Below, piece after piece: positions 34,804 to 43,451 of a stretch of 50,993 nucleotides of DNA. How positions within the stretch are numbered: position 1 is the first letter of the stretch; the number at the start of each line of letters is the position of its first letter. The notes beneath the pieces were generated by a model. That model saw only the letters and a program-made list of their open reading frames with translations. It ran no database searches and had not been told where the DNA came from. The stretch is from Erysipelotrichaceae bacterium (GTDB lineage: Bacteria; Bacillota_I; Bacilli_A; Erysipelotrichales; Erysipelotrichaceae). The stretch is from positions 1 to 50,993 of the forward strand of contig JAFTCJ010000018.1 in assembly GCA_017454765.1 (NCBI GenBank). Reading direction: 5' to 3'. A program made the translations under genes and the position numbers.

Positions 34804-36340
34804 AATGACCACCCGGAAAATGTCCGTGGCGTTCCTCATCATCCGGAAAGTCAGGAGGCAGCTGTTCAAAGCCGCCTTCTTTCCCTCCGTTAAATCCGGG
34901 CTGGGCAAAACCGTCAGATCCCTCTGACGGTTTTTCACCGTTGAATCCCGGAGGAGTTCCGTTATTATTCTCTCCGGACTTTTCTCCGTTGAATCCCGGA
35001 AAGCCTCCGAAGCCGCCTGACATCATATCTTCAGGCAGTTCATCGACTTCCACGCCGTTGACGATGACTGTACCGCCGTTGAATTCCTGTGCGATCTCCG
35101 CATCAAAGGTATTCATGCCCGATACATCGACCGTGCCGCCGTTGATATAGATATAGCCGTTGGAATCAAGACCGTCGGTATCTCCCTGCCCCATGACGAT
35201 GGTCACATAACCGCCGTTGATCTCGATCGTCGCAGTATAAGTTTTCACCTTCTGCGCCGCATTGATACCATCGTCAGAAGCAGAAATATTGATGATGCCG
35301 TTATTGATCAGCACATAAGTCGCTTCGATGCCTTCATGGGCACTGATCGTGATGTTTCCTCCATCGATCTGAACCTTTCCGTCAGCGTGGATCCCGTCAT
35401 CATCCGATTCGATACTGATTGTTCCTCCGCTGATCAGTATTTCATTATCCGAATGAATGCTGTCATCGGCGGAATCGATCGTGATCTCACCGCCGGATAT
35501 CGTGATCAGATTGTCCGACTTGATCGCTTTGTAAGAATCGGCATTTGCAGACTTCACAGTCGTGATATCGAATGTGCCGCCTTCAATACTGATGCAACGA
35601 TATGCATAGATACCGTCAGCACCGCTGCTGATCATGAAGTCTCCGTCAATGATAGTAATGTAACCGCGGTCTTCATCTTCACTGTTGTCAGACTTCAGCG
35701 CATCCTTGCCACAACTGATATTGAAACTGCCGTCATAAATCATCAGACAGTCTTTGCCGCTGAGCCCCTGTCCGGCAACCGAGATATTATAGGTTCCGCC
35801 GGCAATGATCAGATCATCCTTGGAGACGATACCGTGATTGTAAGAAGATTCCAGATTCAGTGTGCCTGTGCCGCTGATGGCCAGATCCGATTTGGAATAG
35901 ATCAGGGCATCGACATTGTTGCTGTCGATCTGGGTATAAGTGCCGGAATCAGAGATCGTATTGACACTTCCTTCCGCCAGCGTGATGAGTATCTCATCAC
36001 CGCTGACGATATAAATACCCGCAAAATCTCCGGAATGGATGGTCACGCTGTTCAAGACAAGCTGCACATCTTCACTGTCGTCCACGGCAACGATGATGCC
36101 GGCATTCTCCATCGTTCCTTCCAGAATGTAGGTCCCGCCTTTGGCAATCGTCACATTTTCATTTCCTAAAGAGATATAGGTCGAACCGTTGATCTCATAG
36201 CTTCCGTCAAGTTCTTCACTGCTGAAACTGAGATTGTATGTATCTGTCGTATTCTCGTCTGCTTTGACATTGTCCGGAATGACTGTGCTGCATCCGCATA
36301 GCAGAAGCAGTCCGGTCATTAATATTAATAGTTTCTTCAT
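34802..36340 (-). CDS. Carbohydrate-binding beta-helix lipoprotein (DUF4353-like)
   Basis: A 512-residue lipoprotein: signal with lipobox LCGC (about residue 16-19), then a long right-handed beta-helix made of some twelve repeats rich in GG and Asp (ISGGEITIDSADDSIHSDN, ISGGTISIESDDDGIHADG), as in the DUF4353 carbohydrate-binding group. The tail has four Pro-Gly-Phe-Asn-Gly repeats and ends in HGHFPGGH. The ATG at 36340 is chosen because GAGG lies upstream; a frame from 36379 overlaps the previous gene. It follows DUF4956 by 2 bp. Related proteins are encoded next to VTC and CotH genes; ligand unknown. Confidence 0.85.
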   Translation of the reverse strand: MKKLLILMTGLLLLCGCSTVIPDNVKADENTTDTYNLSFSSEELDGSYEINGSTYISLGNENVTIAKGGTYILEGTMENAGIIVAVDDSEDVQLVLNSVTIHSGDFAGIYIVSGDEILITLAEGSVNTISDSGTYTQIDSNNVDALIYSKSDLAISGTGTLNLESSYNHGIVSKDDLIIAGGTYNISVAGQGLSGKDCLMIYDGSFNISCGKDALKSDNSEDEDRGYITIIDGDFMISSGADGIYAYRCISIEGGTFDITTVKSANADSYKAIKSDNLITISGGEITIDSADDSIHSDNEILISGGTISIESDDDGIHADGKVQIDGGNITISAHEGIEATYVLINNGIINISASDDGINAAQKVKTYTATIEINGGYVTIVMGQGDTDGLDSNGYIYINGGTVDVSGMNTFDAEIAQEFNGGTVIVNGVEVDELPEDMMSGGFGGFPGFNGEKSGENNNGTPPGFNGEKPSEGSDGFAQPGFNGGKEGGFEQLPPDFPDDEERHGHFPGGH

Positions 36341-36342
36341 GA

Positions 36343-37017
36343 TTATAATTCCTCTCTGTTGACTGCCGGCTTTCCGCACATGATCTCCAGATTGCCGTTT
36401 CTCGTCCTGAGCTCATCGATCATCTTCTTGACATCAGAGACATTTTTCATCGTGATGCTGTATTCCAGTCTGAACAGGGAACCAAGCGTCAGTGTCTTGA
36501 TCGATTCCAGTTGATATCTTCCTGTATAGCGTTCAAGAACATCATTGAATACTTCATCGTAATTGAGCGATTCGGGAATCGTGATCTTGAGATATCTTTC
36601 ATTTTCAGAAACACTTCCGAAACCGGTCAGATTCAGCACAAACATCACTGCACATAACAAGAGCGTGAATACGCCTGCCAGAGCGACATAGCCTGTACCG
36701 CAGACGATGCCGATCGTCATGGCGATGAATACCGCCACCAACTCCCTGGCATTGCCCTTGACGGAACGGAAACGGATCAGGGCAAAGGAACCGGCAACGG
36801 ACAGACCTGTGCCCAGATTGTCATTTACCAGCATGATGACCACTGTCTCCACTGCCGGGATCAGGATCAGTGCTGAAATAAATGATTTTGTATAAGTATT
36901 CCTGCACATGAATACCAATGACAGGATCAGCCCCATGATCATGCTGGCAGTGATCGCCAGTACGAACTGACCCAGGGTCAGCTGACCTGTGAATATGCTT
37001 GCGAATATATTAGTCAT
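36343..37017 (-). CDS. DUF4956 membrane protein
   Basis: A 224-residue protein with four or five membrane spans in the first 130 residues (LGQFVLAITASMIMGLILSLV, SFALIRFRSVKGNARELVAVFIAMTIGI, here in part) and a soluble C-terminal part. FALIRFRSVKGNARE is the conserved basic loop of DUF4956. Family members are encoded beside VTC-type polyphosphate polymerases, so a role in handling their product or precursor is plausible. Its ATG overlaps the VTC stop (ATGA). Confidence 0.87.
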   Translation of the reverse strand: MTNIFASIFTGQLTLGQFVLAITASMIMGLILSLVFMCRNTYTKSFISALILIPAVETVVIMLVNDNLGTGLSVAGSFALIRFRSVKGNARELVAVFIAMTIGIVCGTGYVALAGVFTLLLCAVMFVLNLTGFGSVSENERYLKITIPESLNYDEVFNDVLERYTGRYQLESIKTLTLGSLFRLEYSITMKNVSDVKKMIDELRTRNGNLEIMCGKPAVNREEL

Positions 37018-37697
37018 AATGTTACACTCCTTCTTATTTCTTTTTCAAATGCCGTTCCGACCTTCGAGAAACCTCTCGGATAGGCCTTTACTTCATCCAG
37101 TATGGCACTCAGCCACAGCGGCATCGCTCCGGCAACCTTGAGTTCCATCACGATCCGATCACACAGTTTTCTGTCTTCTATGCTTCTGGAAAAAGAAAGA
37201 TCCTTTATCCGGTAACGCAGATCCTCATCGAACGTGATCCGCAGTTTCTCATCGTCTATTGCGACATAGGAAGTTCTCACAGAGCCGATGTATATCTTCG
37301 GAGCGATCTTTCCGTAATAGTTCAAAGCATAGCGGATCTCGTTTCCGACTTGTTCATCCCTGAATGATGCTGAAGAGATATCATTCAGCACATCGTCACA
37401 GAAAGCCTTTGTCCTGCGCTTATAGACGATGCCGTCAAGCTTTTTCTTCAGTTCTATATAGACCGGATCATCACCTTTTGAAGTACCGTAGGATCTTGCT
37501 CTGAGTTTTTCCTTATATTCAGGTTTTTCAATCGAACGCCTGATCAGCTGATAATCATCTGTATCATAATAGATCGAATGGATCTCTGTTTTAGAGAACT
37601 TGTCTTCCTTTACATAGCCGGTCAGTTTTTCCATCAGTTTCAGATACTGATCTATGGCTAGAAGGTATTTTTTCTCGTATCTTCTGAATGTTTCCAT
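37014..37697 (-). CDS. VTC-domain polyphosphate polymerase-like protein
   Basis: A 227-residue VTC domain (triphosphate-tunnel family). RRYEKKYLLA (5-14), IHSIYYDTDDYQLIRRSIEKPEYKEKLRARSYG (about 41-75, with the basic residues of the tunnel), VYIELKKKLDGIVYKRR (about 85-102) and the closing VMELKVAGAMP are visible. In yeast Vtc4 this fold makes polyphosphate from ATP. It heads an operon with DUF4956 and the beta-helix lipoprotein and has a good promoter upstream. Catalysis by this protein is inferred from the family. Confidence 0.88.
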   Translation of the reverse strand: METFRRYEKKYLLAIDQYLKLMEKLTGYVKEDKFSKTEIHSIYYDTDDYQLIRRSIEKPEYKEKLRARSYGTSKGDDPVYIELKKKLDGIVYKRRTKAFCDDVLNDISSASFRDEQVGNEIRYALNYYGKIAPKIYIGSVRTSYVAIDDEKLRITFDEDLRYRIKDLSFSRSIEDRKLCDRIVMELKVAGAMPLWLSAILDEVKAYPRGFSKVGTAFEKEIRRSVTL

Positions 37698-37721
37698 CGC
37701 CTCTGTTTCTCCTTTCTTGGC

Positions 37722-37750
37722 TCTATACTAAAGGAGAAATGTGAACTCAA
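37722..37750 (-). promoter_or_regulatory. Promoter of the VTC operon
   Basis: Minus strand TTGAGT (37745-37750), 17-bp spacer, TATAGA (37722-37727). Confidence 0.6.
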
Positions 37751-37783
37751 ACTGAAATCCAGCTAAACAAAACATGAAAAAAA

Positions 37784-37797
37784 CCCTTTTTCAAGGG
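37784..37797 (-). terminator. Terminator of corA
   Basis: Minus strand CCCTT-GAAA-AAGGG followed by TTTTTTT, a few bases after the corA stop. Confidence 0.65.
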
Positions 37798-37804
37798 CTT
37801 TTCA

Positions 37805-38737
37805 TCAAAACATCTTCTTATGTTTGAAATACTGATAGACACAAAGCGAAGCAAGCATCGCAAAGATGATGACGAACGGGAAAGCATATTGGGAATGTTC
37901 AAAGGGAACACCCTCGATATTCATGCCGTAGGCATCGAAGATCAATGAAGGGATCGTGATGATGATAGCGGCGATCGCAATGAACTTCTGTACGACGTTC
38001 ATGTTATTGGAGATAATGGAGGAATAAGCATCCATCATGCCGTTGATGACACCGGAATAAGTGTCAGCCATCTCTGTCGCCTGTTTGGACTCGATGACGA
38101 CATCTTCCAGTAAGTCCTCATCTTCTTCGAGCCTTGTGAAGGAAGCGGTCTTGGTCAGCTTCTCCAGGATGGCATTGTTGCCTCTTAAGGAAGTCGTGAA
38201 GTATAAAAGGCTTCGGCCGAGTTCCATCATTTCCAGCAGTGCCGGGTTTTCGATGGAATGATGCAGAACGATCTCCAACTGTTCGGACTGCTTGTTGATC
38301 TGACGCAGGCTCTTCAGATAAAGCTTGGCATTCTCCAGCAATATCGTCAGCAGCATCCTGTTGGCAAGTCTGGTATCGACAGTCTTCTTGGCCTTGGAAC
38401 TGAAATTGAGGACAGGAGTGGATTCCAGACAGACAGTGATGATCGCATCCTTTGCCAGGATAATGCCCAAAGGGATCGTGATGAAACGATCCTTGCCGTC
38501 TTTCTTCTCATATGCAGGAATATCCACCAGTACCAGTGTATATTCGTCTTCTTTGGTAAAACGGGAAGCCTCTTCCTCATCCAGTGCGGCTCTCAAGTCG
38601 TCGGGTTCGATCTCATATCTTTCTTCGATCTCAAGCAGCTCTTTCTCACTGGGATGGACCATATTGATCCAGCAGCCCTTGCGCGGTTCATCGATGTTTT
38701 CCAGAACATCTTTCTTTGTCAGATAAATCTTAACCAT
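37805..38737 (-). CDS. corA: CorA-family magnesium transporter
   Basis: A 310-residue CorA-type channel for magnesium or cobalt. The soluble N-terminal domain (about 1-245) is followed by two C-terminal membrane spans separated by the YGMN signature (IFDAYGMNIEGVPF). The last residues FKHKKMF are the basic tail. The ATG at 38737 is chosen because AAAGGGGA lies upstream; a frame from 38761 has none. It is a single-gene unit. I looked for an M-box or other riboswitch in the 220 bp upstream and saw none. Confidence 0.92.
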   Translation of the reverse strand: MVKIYLTKKDVLENIDEPRKGCWINMVHPSEKELLEIEERYEIEPDDLRAALDEEEASRFTKEDEYTLVLVDIPAYEKKDGKDRFITIPLGIILAKDAIITVCLESTPVLNFSSKAKKTVDTRLANRMLLTILLENAKLYLKSLRQINKQSEQLEIVLHHSIENPALLEMMELGRSLLYFTTSLRGNNAILEKLTKTASFTRLEEDEDLLEDVVIESKQATEMADTYSGVINGMMDAYSSIISNNMNVVQKFIAIAAIIITIPSLIFDAYGMNIEGVPFEHSQYAFPFVIIFAMLASLCVYQYFKHKKMF

Positions 38738-38913
38738 ATCCGTCCCCTTTCTTTCGAACAATGAACGTCAAAACAAAGCGGACAAGTCATATGTTCGATC
38801 AATCTAATTTCTGCGTTTTATATCCGGTCCTGCATCCATATTTCTAACTCAGAATTTCCTCTTATATTTTAAATACAGCCGGTACAAAAGACAATATGTT
38901 TCTCATGAAAAAA

Positions 38914-38933
38914 GCCCTGTTTTGACACAGGGC
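38914..38933. terminator. Terminator after desulfoferrodoxin
   Basis: GCCCTGT / ACAGGGC with a 6-base loop; T-tract on the minus strand. Confidence 0.8.
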
Positions 38934-38957
38934 CTGATTTCAGATAAAACCTTCGGA

Positions 38958-39332
38958 TTACGCCTTGAACAGGGAATGCAGGTTGCAATACGCATAGACC
39001 GCTTCCACCTCATCGTCTTCCAGAAGAGCGAATACGGCTTTGGGCTGATCACCCGGTTTGAGAGCCTTGCGCTGATTGCCGTGATTGGTCTGTACGGCGA
39101 TCCATTCGATGTAATGCTCCTCACTCATCGGATGTTCAACGGCACCGACAGTCACATATACCTTGCCGTCCTTCACTTCATATACAGGGACGTGTTTTTC
39201 AACAGCACCGTCGGAAGTACCGGCAACGATCTCCTCCATAGGCTCTCCGCAGCACATGATCGGGCAGCCTTTCTTCTTGACGATCGCCACCATCTGTCCG
39301 CAGCGTTTGCAGCGATAGAATTTCATTTCCAT
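38958..39332 (-). CDS. dfx: Desulfoferrodoxin (superoxide reductase)
   Basis: A 124-residue two-iron protein that reduces superoxide to peroxide in anaerobes. The N-terminal rubredoxin-like centre has CKRCGQMV and GCPIMCCGEPME (Cys at about 8, 11, 26, 27). The reductase centre uses EKHVPVYE, VEHPMSEEHYIEWI and YCNLHSLF (histidines and the axial Cys). AAGGAG precedes the ATG. It is 44 bp after the TPM gene and followed by a terminator; a TATAAT in the gap may give it its own promoter. It marks the organism as an anaerobe exposed to oxygen. Confidence 0.95.
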   Translation of the reverse strand: MEMKFYRCKRCGQMVAIVKKKGCPIMCCGEPMEEIVAGTSDGAVEKHVPVYEVKDGKVYVTVGAVEHPMSEEHYIEWIAVQTNHGNQRKALKPGDQPKAVFALLEDDEVEAVYAYCNLHSLFKA

Positions 39333-39376
39333 TAGATCTTTCTCCTTTATCTGTTTTTATTATACAACGGATCGCA

Positions 39377-40147
39377 TCAGAAGCTGTGGCCGCCGCCACC
39401 GCCTCCTCCTCCGCCGCCACCTCCGGAAGAACCGCCTCCTCCGCCTCCGCCGGAATAGCCTCCGCCACCGCCGCCGGAAGAATACTCAACATGTCTGGTC
39501 TGGCGGGAACGGGTCTTCTCTTTGGAGAGGACCGCAACGGCAATACCGGTCGTCATTGCCGGCGCAGCATCGGACACAGTGCCCCTGTCCGCTTCCCTCT
39601 GGAATGTCAGGAACAGGAAATTCACCAGCAGTGCCACGACGCAGGCGATCAGGGCGTTGGAGATATACTTCATCGGCTGAGCGATCCTGCCGCCTCTTAA
39701 GAGTGTCAGAGCCTGTTCATAGACCTGTGAGGCACATTCGTAATACTGTCCTCTGGAGGCATAACGGTAAACATTGTCCGTGATCGTGTTGGCATAAGCC
39801 TTGTCGATGATACGGTAGATCGCCCCGTTGCAGTGGATCCAGATGTTCCTTCTGCCCATATCGATCAGAAACAGGATGCCGCTGTCCGTGCCGAACAATG
39901 AGCGGTACAGTTTCTTGGCATAGGATCCGGTATCGGAATACTGGCTCACGCTGACGAAAGCGACGTTGCCGTACTCCGTGATCTCACGCATCTTGATCTT
40001 CAGCATGTTTTCTTCCTGATCGCTCAGAAGATCCTCCGCATCATCGATGATGATCTGATACGAATTCTCCGCTTTCACCATCGAGAAAGGCAGTGTCAGG
40101 ATATGAAATAACAGTACGACGATCAGTATCTTGGAAAACTTACGCAT
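39377..40147 (-). CDS. TPM-domain protein with glycine-rich tail (second YdjH-like)
   Basis: A 256-residue protein: signal peptide (about 1-26), one TPM domain (about 27-150; IIIDDAEDLLSDQEENMLKIKM, DSGILFLIDMGRRNIWIHC), one membrane span (about 165-185; ALIACVVALLVNFLFLTF) and a tail almost wholly of Gly and Ser ending GGHSF. The start at 40147 is chosen because AGGAGG lies 8 bases before it; it overlaps the preceding stop by 8 nt (ATGCGTAA). With the two zinc-ribbon genes before it, it forms a second YdjG/YdjH-like set without an SPFH gene. Confidence 0.85.
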   Translation of the reverse strand: MRKFSKILIVVLLFHILTLPFSMVKAENSYQIIIDDAEDLLSDQEENMLKIKMREITEYGNVAFVSVSQYSDTGSYAKKLYRSLFGTDSGILFLIDMGRRNIWIHCNGAIYRIIDKAYANTITDNVYRYASRGQYYECASQVYEQALTLLRGGRIAQPMKYISNALIACVVALLVNFLFLTFQREADRGTVSDAAPAMTTGIAVAVLSKEKTRSRQTRHVEYSSGGGGGGYSGGGGGGGSSGGGGGGGGGGGGHSF

Positions 40148-41750
40148 TGTCATTGCCTCCTTTCCTCGTATAGAAAGACGGAAGCGGTCTGGTGGAAGTC
40201 TCATTGTAGCGCAGGATCAGATCGATACTCATCGCACAGGCGGCAAACAGACAGATCAGTCCGCCCAGATAATACCACCAGTCTTCCACAGGCTGCATCG
40301 ATGCGACGAAGAACGCATACACAACGGCACCCAGACCCAGGAAGCAGATCAGCAGCGAACGCTTGTTTCGCAGATACCTGGCAACATTGATCTGTTTCAG
40401 GAATCTGACAAATTCCAGGATCAGGATGAGGAAAGTCATGGCGATCGCACCGGTCTGTGATACCAGCAGATCGAACAGTTCGCCCGACACGGCAAACATG
40501 ATGATGAACATGAACAGCAGGATCGAATAAAGGATGATCCTGAAGACACTGCTGTCTTTTCTGATGCGCCGCCGGATACGGGAACGCTTCTTCTCCGACA
40601 TCGGCAGTTCCTTTTCATCATTGAGCAGATAACCCTTGTCAAAAACATGATTCTCCCTGTTCCTGATTTCTGTCAGTTCCTTGTGATAACGGATACCCAG
40701 CAGATACAGCAGCAGAGCCGAGAACCAGATGACAAAACGGGAAGTGACCGATACGAACAGCGTCAGCAGCGCAAACAAGACCGCTGCGCCGATGGCCGTA
40801 TAGACCATGAACACATTCATGTCTGCCGGCAGGTCGATATGGATCTTGCCGCTCTGTCCGTTGACGACCGCATAGGCGACACGGTTTCCCTTTCTCCAGG
40901 TCAGAAACCACATCGGCAGGAAAATGGTATCTTCTCCCGCATATTCGGCACCCAGAAATTCCTTCAGTTTGTTTCTGCGGTGCGGCAATACCGGAGTGAT
41001 GCCGTGCAGGTCATCCTTGAGATCTTCGACTGCGACCTGTGCCGCCTTATCCAGGACCTCATCCTTGTAGGTCTGACCGTCGACATTCGGTGCATCCGCA
41101 TACATGCCGGCAAGATAACCCTGATGATACTTCACCAGGTCCTTCTTGTTGAAAGGAGCGATCTGTTCGGCGATCGTATCATCAAAGTTCCTTGAAGCAT
41201 CATAAGGGATGCCGTACATGCCGTTATCCCTGATCCTGGCCTTGATCTTATACTCTTCGTAATAATCGTAGCCGCCTCTGGTATAGCTCTTATGGCCCTT
41301 GATCTCAAAAGGATCCTCTCTGAAACTGACGGTATACATCCAGTAAGGAATGTAGAAAGGCCTGAACTTATTGATGAATTCAGGATCCTTAAACTCCTTG
41401 GGCACATAGAACTTGTCCTTGAGTTTCTTCTGATAGATGCTCTTGCACTGGGACTTGCTGATCTTGAAAGGAACGATGTATTTCGGCCGTTTCACACCGC
41501 TGATCTCACTCTCCAGAATCGCCTCGCTGCCGCAATAGCTGCAGTAAGAAACCGCTTCATCATTGGCTGAGATCAGCTGGGCACCGCAGTTCTTGCAGGT
41601 ATACAGCCTTGCACCTTCGATGATCGATTCCTCTGCGCTGTTATTACGGTCGTAATCTTCGACTTCAAAGACGCCGGAACAGTGAGCACATTTCAGTTTC
41701 TGTGTCTTCACATCGAAATACAGTGTTCCGTTACAGTTGGGACATTTCAT
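40140..41750 (-). CDS. Zinc-ribbon membrane protein, longer YdjG-like paralogue
   Basis: A 536-residue protein. Two zinc ribbons start it (CPNCNGTLYF..CAHC at 3-23, CKNCGAQLIS..CSYCG at 52-73), then a soluble domain with RPFYIPYWMYTVSFRED and a second copy-like part, then at least five hydrophobic spans between 310 and 510. The short paralogue at 33684 has one span, so this form has gained a membrane domain. AGGAGGTG precedes the ATG; the gap to the gene before is 17 bp. Confidence 0.85.
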   Translation of the reverse strand: MKCPNCNGTLYFDVKTQKLKCAHCSGVFEVEDYDRNNSAEESIIEGARLYTCKNCGAQLISANDEAVSYCSYCGSEAILESEISGVKRPKYIVPFKISKSQCKSIYQKKLKDKFYVPKEFKDPEFINKFRPFYIPYWMYTVSFREDPFEIKGHKSYTRGGYDYYEEYKIKARIRDNGMYGIPYDASRNFDDTIAEQIAPFNKKDLVKYHQGYLAGMYADAPNVDGQTYKDEVLDKAAQVAVEDLKDDLHGITPVLPHRRNKLKEFLGAEYAGEDTIFLPMWFLTWRKGNRVAYAVVNGQSGKIHIDLPADMNVFMVYTAIGAAVLFALLTLFVSVTSRFVIWFSALLLYLLGIRYHKELTEIRNRENHVFDKGYLLNDEKELPMSEKKRSRIRRRIRKDSSVFRIILYSILLFMFIIMFAVSGELFDLLVSQTGAIAMTFLILILEFVRFLKQINVARYLRNKRSLLICFLGLGAVVYAFFVASMQPVEDWWYYLGGLICLFAACAMSIDLILRYNETSTRPLPSFYTRKGGNDNA

Positions 41751-41767
41751 TGAACACCTCCTGTCTT

Positions 41768-43357
41768 CTATCCGGTCATGATCAGATAGACTGACATGAC
41801 AAACATCAGGGTAGGCAGACCAAGCAGCAGCATGCCCACCCAGAATTCTTCGATTTCAAATTTCCTGAAAAAATCAATGAAAGATCTGATATTGGCTTCA
41901 CCTTTTTCATCTCTGATCCTTCTTCTCTTCCCGTTCGGTAATATCTGTTTCACCACCGGACAGTCAAAGATATCTCTTCTTAAGAAAGCGATCCAGAAAA
42001 TGAAGGTCATCGGAACAGAGATCACCAGCCATAATCCCGCATATAGTAAATGCAGATCAGAAATCGGCAGATCCCTGCACCACTGGAAGAAGATCGCCAG
42101 CAATGCACTCATTGCATTGAACAATATGATCCCGATCGTATAGAAGATGATCCTGCTGAGCGGGAAGAAAGAGATCTCGGCATTGACTGTTCCTTTTTCC
42201 GTCTGTTCACGGAATACGGGCCTGATCTGTTTTTCTCCCTTTCCGCTTCGATCGGAAGTATAGACCTTCAGCATCGGATGAGACGATCTGTCCTGACCGA
42301 ACGCCGTAAAGACAATACAGCCGACCACGGCCATCGTCAGAAGACCCAGTTCCAGATCCTTTGACCAGAATAAGGCGATCAGTCCCAGGATCAGCATCGT
42401 CATTAACGGTTCGACAAACCAGAAACGGTTGACATCGACCGTCTCATTGAGCGAGACTGCGATCTTTCCGCTCTGTCCGTTGACCGCCACATCCAGACCC
42501 GGTTTCCTGATCACGTACATCGGAAGCAGCAGAGGCAGTCTTTCCAGTTCGCCGTTATCGGCATAGATCGAAATACCTGTGCTGTGCATGGCCTTTTCGA
42601 TCGGCTTCCGGCAGTCTTTTGTGACCTCTTCTTTGCTTCTTCTCAAAAGCTCCTGATCATCGATATCCTGCATCTTGACCTTGTGATCCGCCACATAGCC
42701 GAAGTTGAAATCCCGGCATTCTTCAAAATCAAAAGGTTCCGCCGCATCCAGTACCTCATTATTGAGCTGTCTGCTGGCATTGACAACGATCTCATCGACA
42801 TAGGATCCGCAGTGATACGTCCTTTCCGACATGTCCCTGCTGATGCTGCATTCAATCGGGCCTCTGACAAACTGGTAAGGCAGATAATAAGCCTCCAGAT
42901 CATCGATATGTTTCGACAAAGCCCTCTTAACCTTCAGACTAGCCTTTGTCCGGTTCCATTTCTTCAGTTTTTCCCTGGCATCTTCCAGAGAGATCCGAAA
43001 AGGAATGACGCTTTCGGGAAATGCATCGTTTCCCATATATTCCCTGCGTACCAGACTTCCGCCGCAGAAAGAACAGGTCCCCAGCGCTTCGCCTTCCCTG
43101 ACGATCACTTTCGCACCGCATCCCGGACAGGAATAAAGAAGCGTTGAAGAAAGCTTCACATCTTCTTTCAGTTTCTTCTGACGGAGCTTCTGCCACTGTC
43201 TGCTTTTATCCAGCTGTTCACCGGGAGAAGTATCCGATCCGCAGAGAGCACAATGATAAACACGGTCGGCAATATCATACCGGGCGGCTGATCCGCATTG
43301 CGGACATATCAGATGGATGGGATTGCGACCCTGTTTGAGCAGCTCTTCTTTTTCCAT
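41768..43357 (-). CDS. Zinc-ribbon membrane protein, second long YdjG-like paralogue
   Basis: About 529 residues. Zinc ribbons are CPQCGSAARY..CALCG (about 18-44) and CPGCGAKVIV..CSFCGG (about 78-102); then a soluble domain with YYLPYQFVRGPIECSISRDM and FDFEECRDFNFGYVADH, and four or more C-terminal hydrophobic spans. A frame from ATG 43390 (540 residues) exists, but that ATG lies directly behind a terminator with no room for a promoter; TTGTTA and TATTCT (43370-43398) suggest the message starts near 43363 and ATG 43357 is used. The start is uncertain. Confidence 0.8.
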   Translation of the reverse strand: MEKEELLKQGRNPIHLICPQCGSAARYDIADRVYHCALCGSDTSPGEQLDKSRQWQKLRQKKLKEDVKLSSTLLYSCPGCGAKVIVREGEALGTCSFCGGSLVRREYMGNDAFPESVIPFRISLEDAREKLKKWNRTKASLKVKRALSKHIDDLEAYYLPYQFVRGPIECSISRDMSERTYHCGSYVDEIVVNASRQLNNEVLDAAEPFDFEECRDFNFGYVADHKVKMQDIDDQELLRRSKEEVTKDCRKPIEKAMHSTGISIYADNGELERLPLLLPMYVIRKPGLDVAVNGQSGKIAVSLNETVDVNRFWFVEPLMTMLILGLIALFWSKDLELGLLTMAVVGCIVFTAFGQDRSSHPMLKVYTSDRSGKGEKQIRPVFREQTEKGTVNAEISFFPLSRIIFYTIGIILFNAMSALLAIFFQWCRDLPISDLHLLYAGLWLVISVPMTFIFWIAFLRRDIFDCPVVKQILPNGKRRRIRDEKGEANIRSFIDFFRKFEIEEFWVGMLLLGLPTLMFVMSVYLIMTG

Positions 43358-43369
43358 AATAAAATAATC

Positions 43370-43398
43370 AGAATATCTTCTTTTCTTCATTTTAACAA
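43370..43398 (-). promoter_or_regulatory. Candidate promoter of the second zinc-ribbon/TPM operon
   Basis: Minus strand TTGTTA (43393-43398), 17-bp spacer, TATTCT (43370-43375). The -35 box lies in the T-tract of the terminator just upstream. The ATG at 43357 would have a leader of about 5 bases. Confidence 0.4.
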
Positions 43399-43402
43399 AA
43401 AA

Positions 43403-43428
43403 CAGGTCCTGATACGAATCAGGACCTG
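43403..43428. terminator. Terminator of the membrane-anchored hydrolase gene
   Basis: CAGGTCCTGAT / ATCAGGACCTG, 11 perfect pairs with loop ACGA; T-tract on the minus strand ends a few bases before ATG 43390. Confidence 0.9.
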
Positions 43429-43451
43429 CATATGCAATGATAAAGTGATCT

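Noticed and set aside
34941..36160. Regular repeats that might suggest a repeat array or CRISPR
   Set aside because: They are the coding repeats of the beta-helix lipoprotein, vary in sequence, and have no conserved spacer/repeat pattern. No CRISPR array was seen anywhere in the window.
38738..38957. Possible magnesium riboswitch upstream of corA
   Set aside because: No M-box-like conserved segments or terminator/antiterminator pair near the corA start; only the desulfoferrodoxin terminator is present.
39377..39485. GGA/CCG-rich repetitive stretch that could be taken for a DNA repeat array
   Set aside because: It encodes the Gly/Ser tail of the TPM protein in frame; the repeats are codon-level low complexity.
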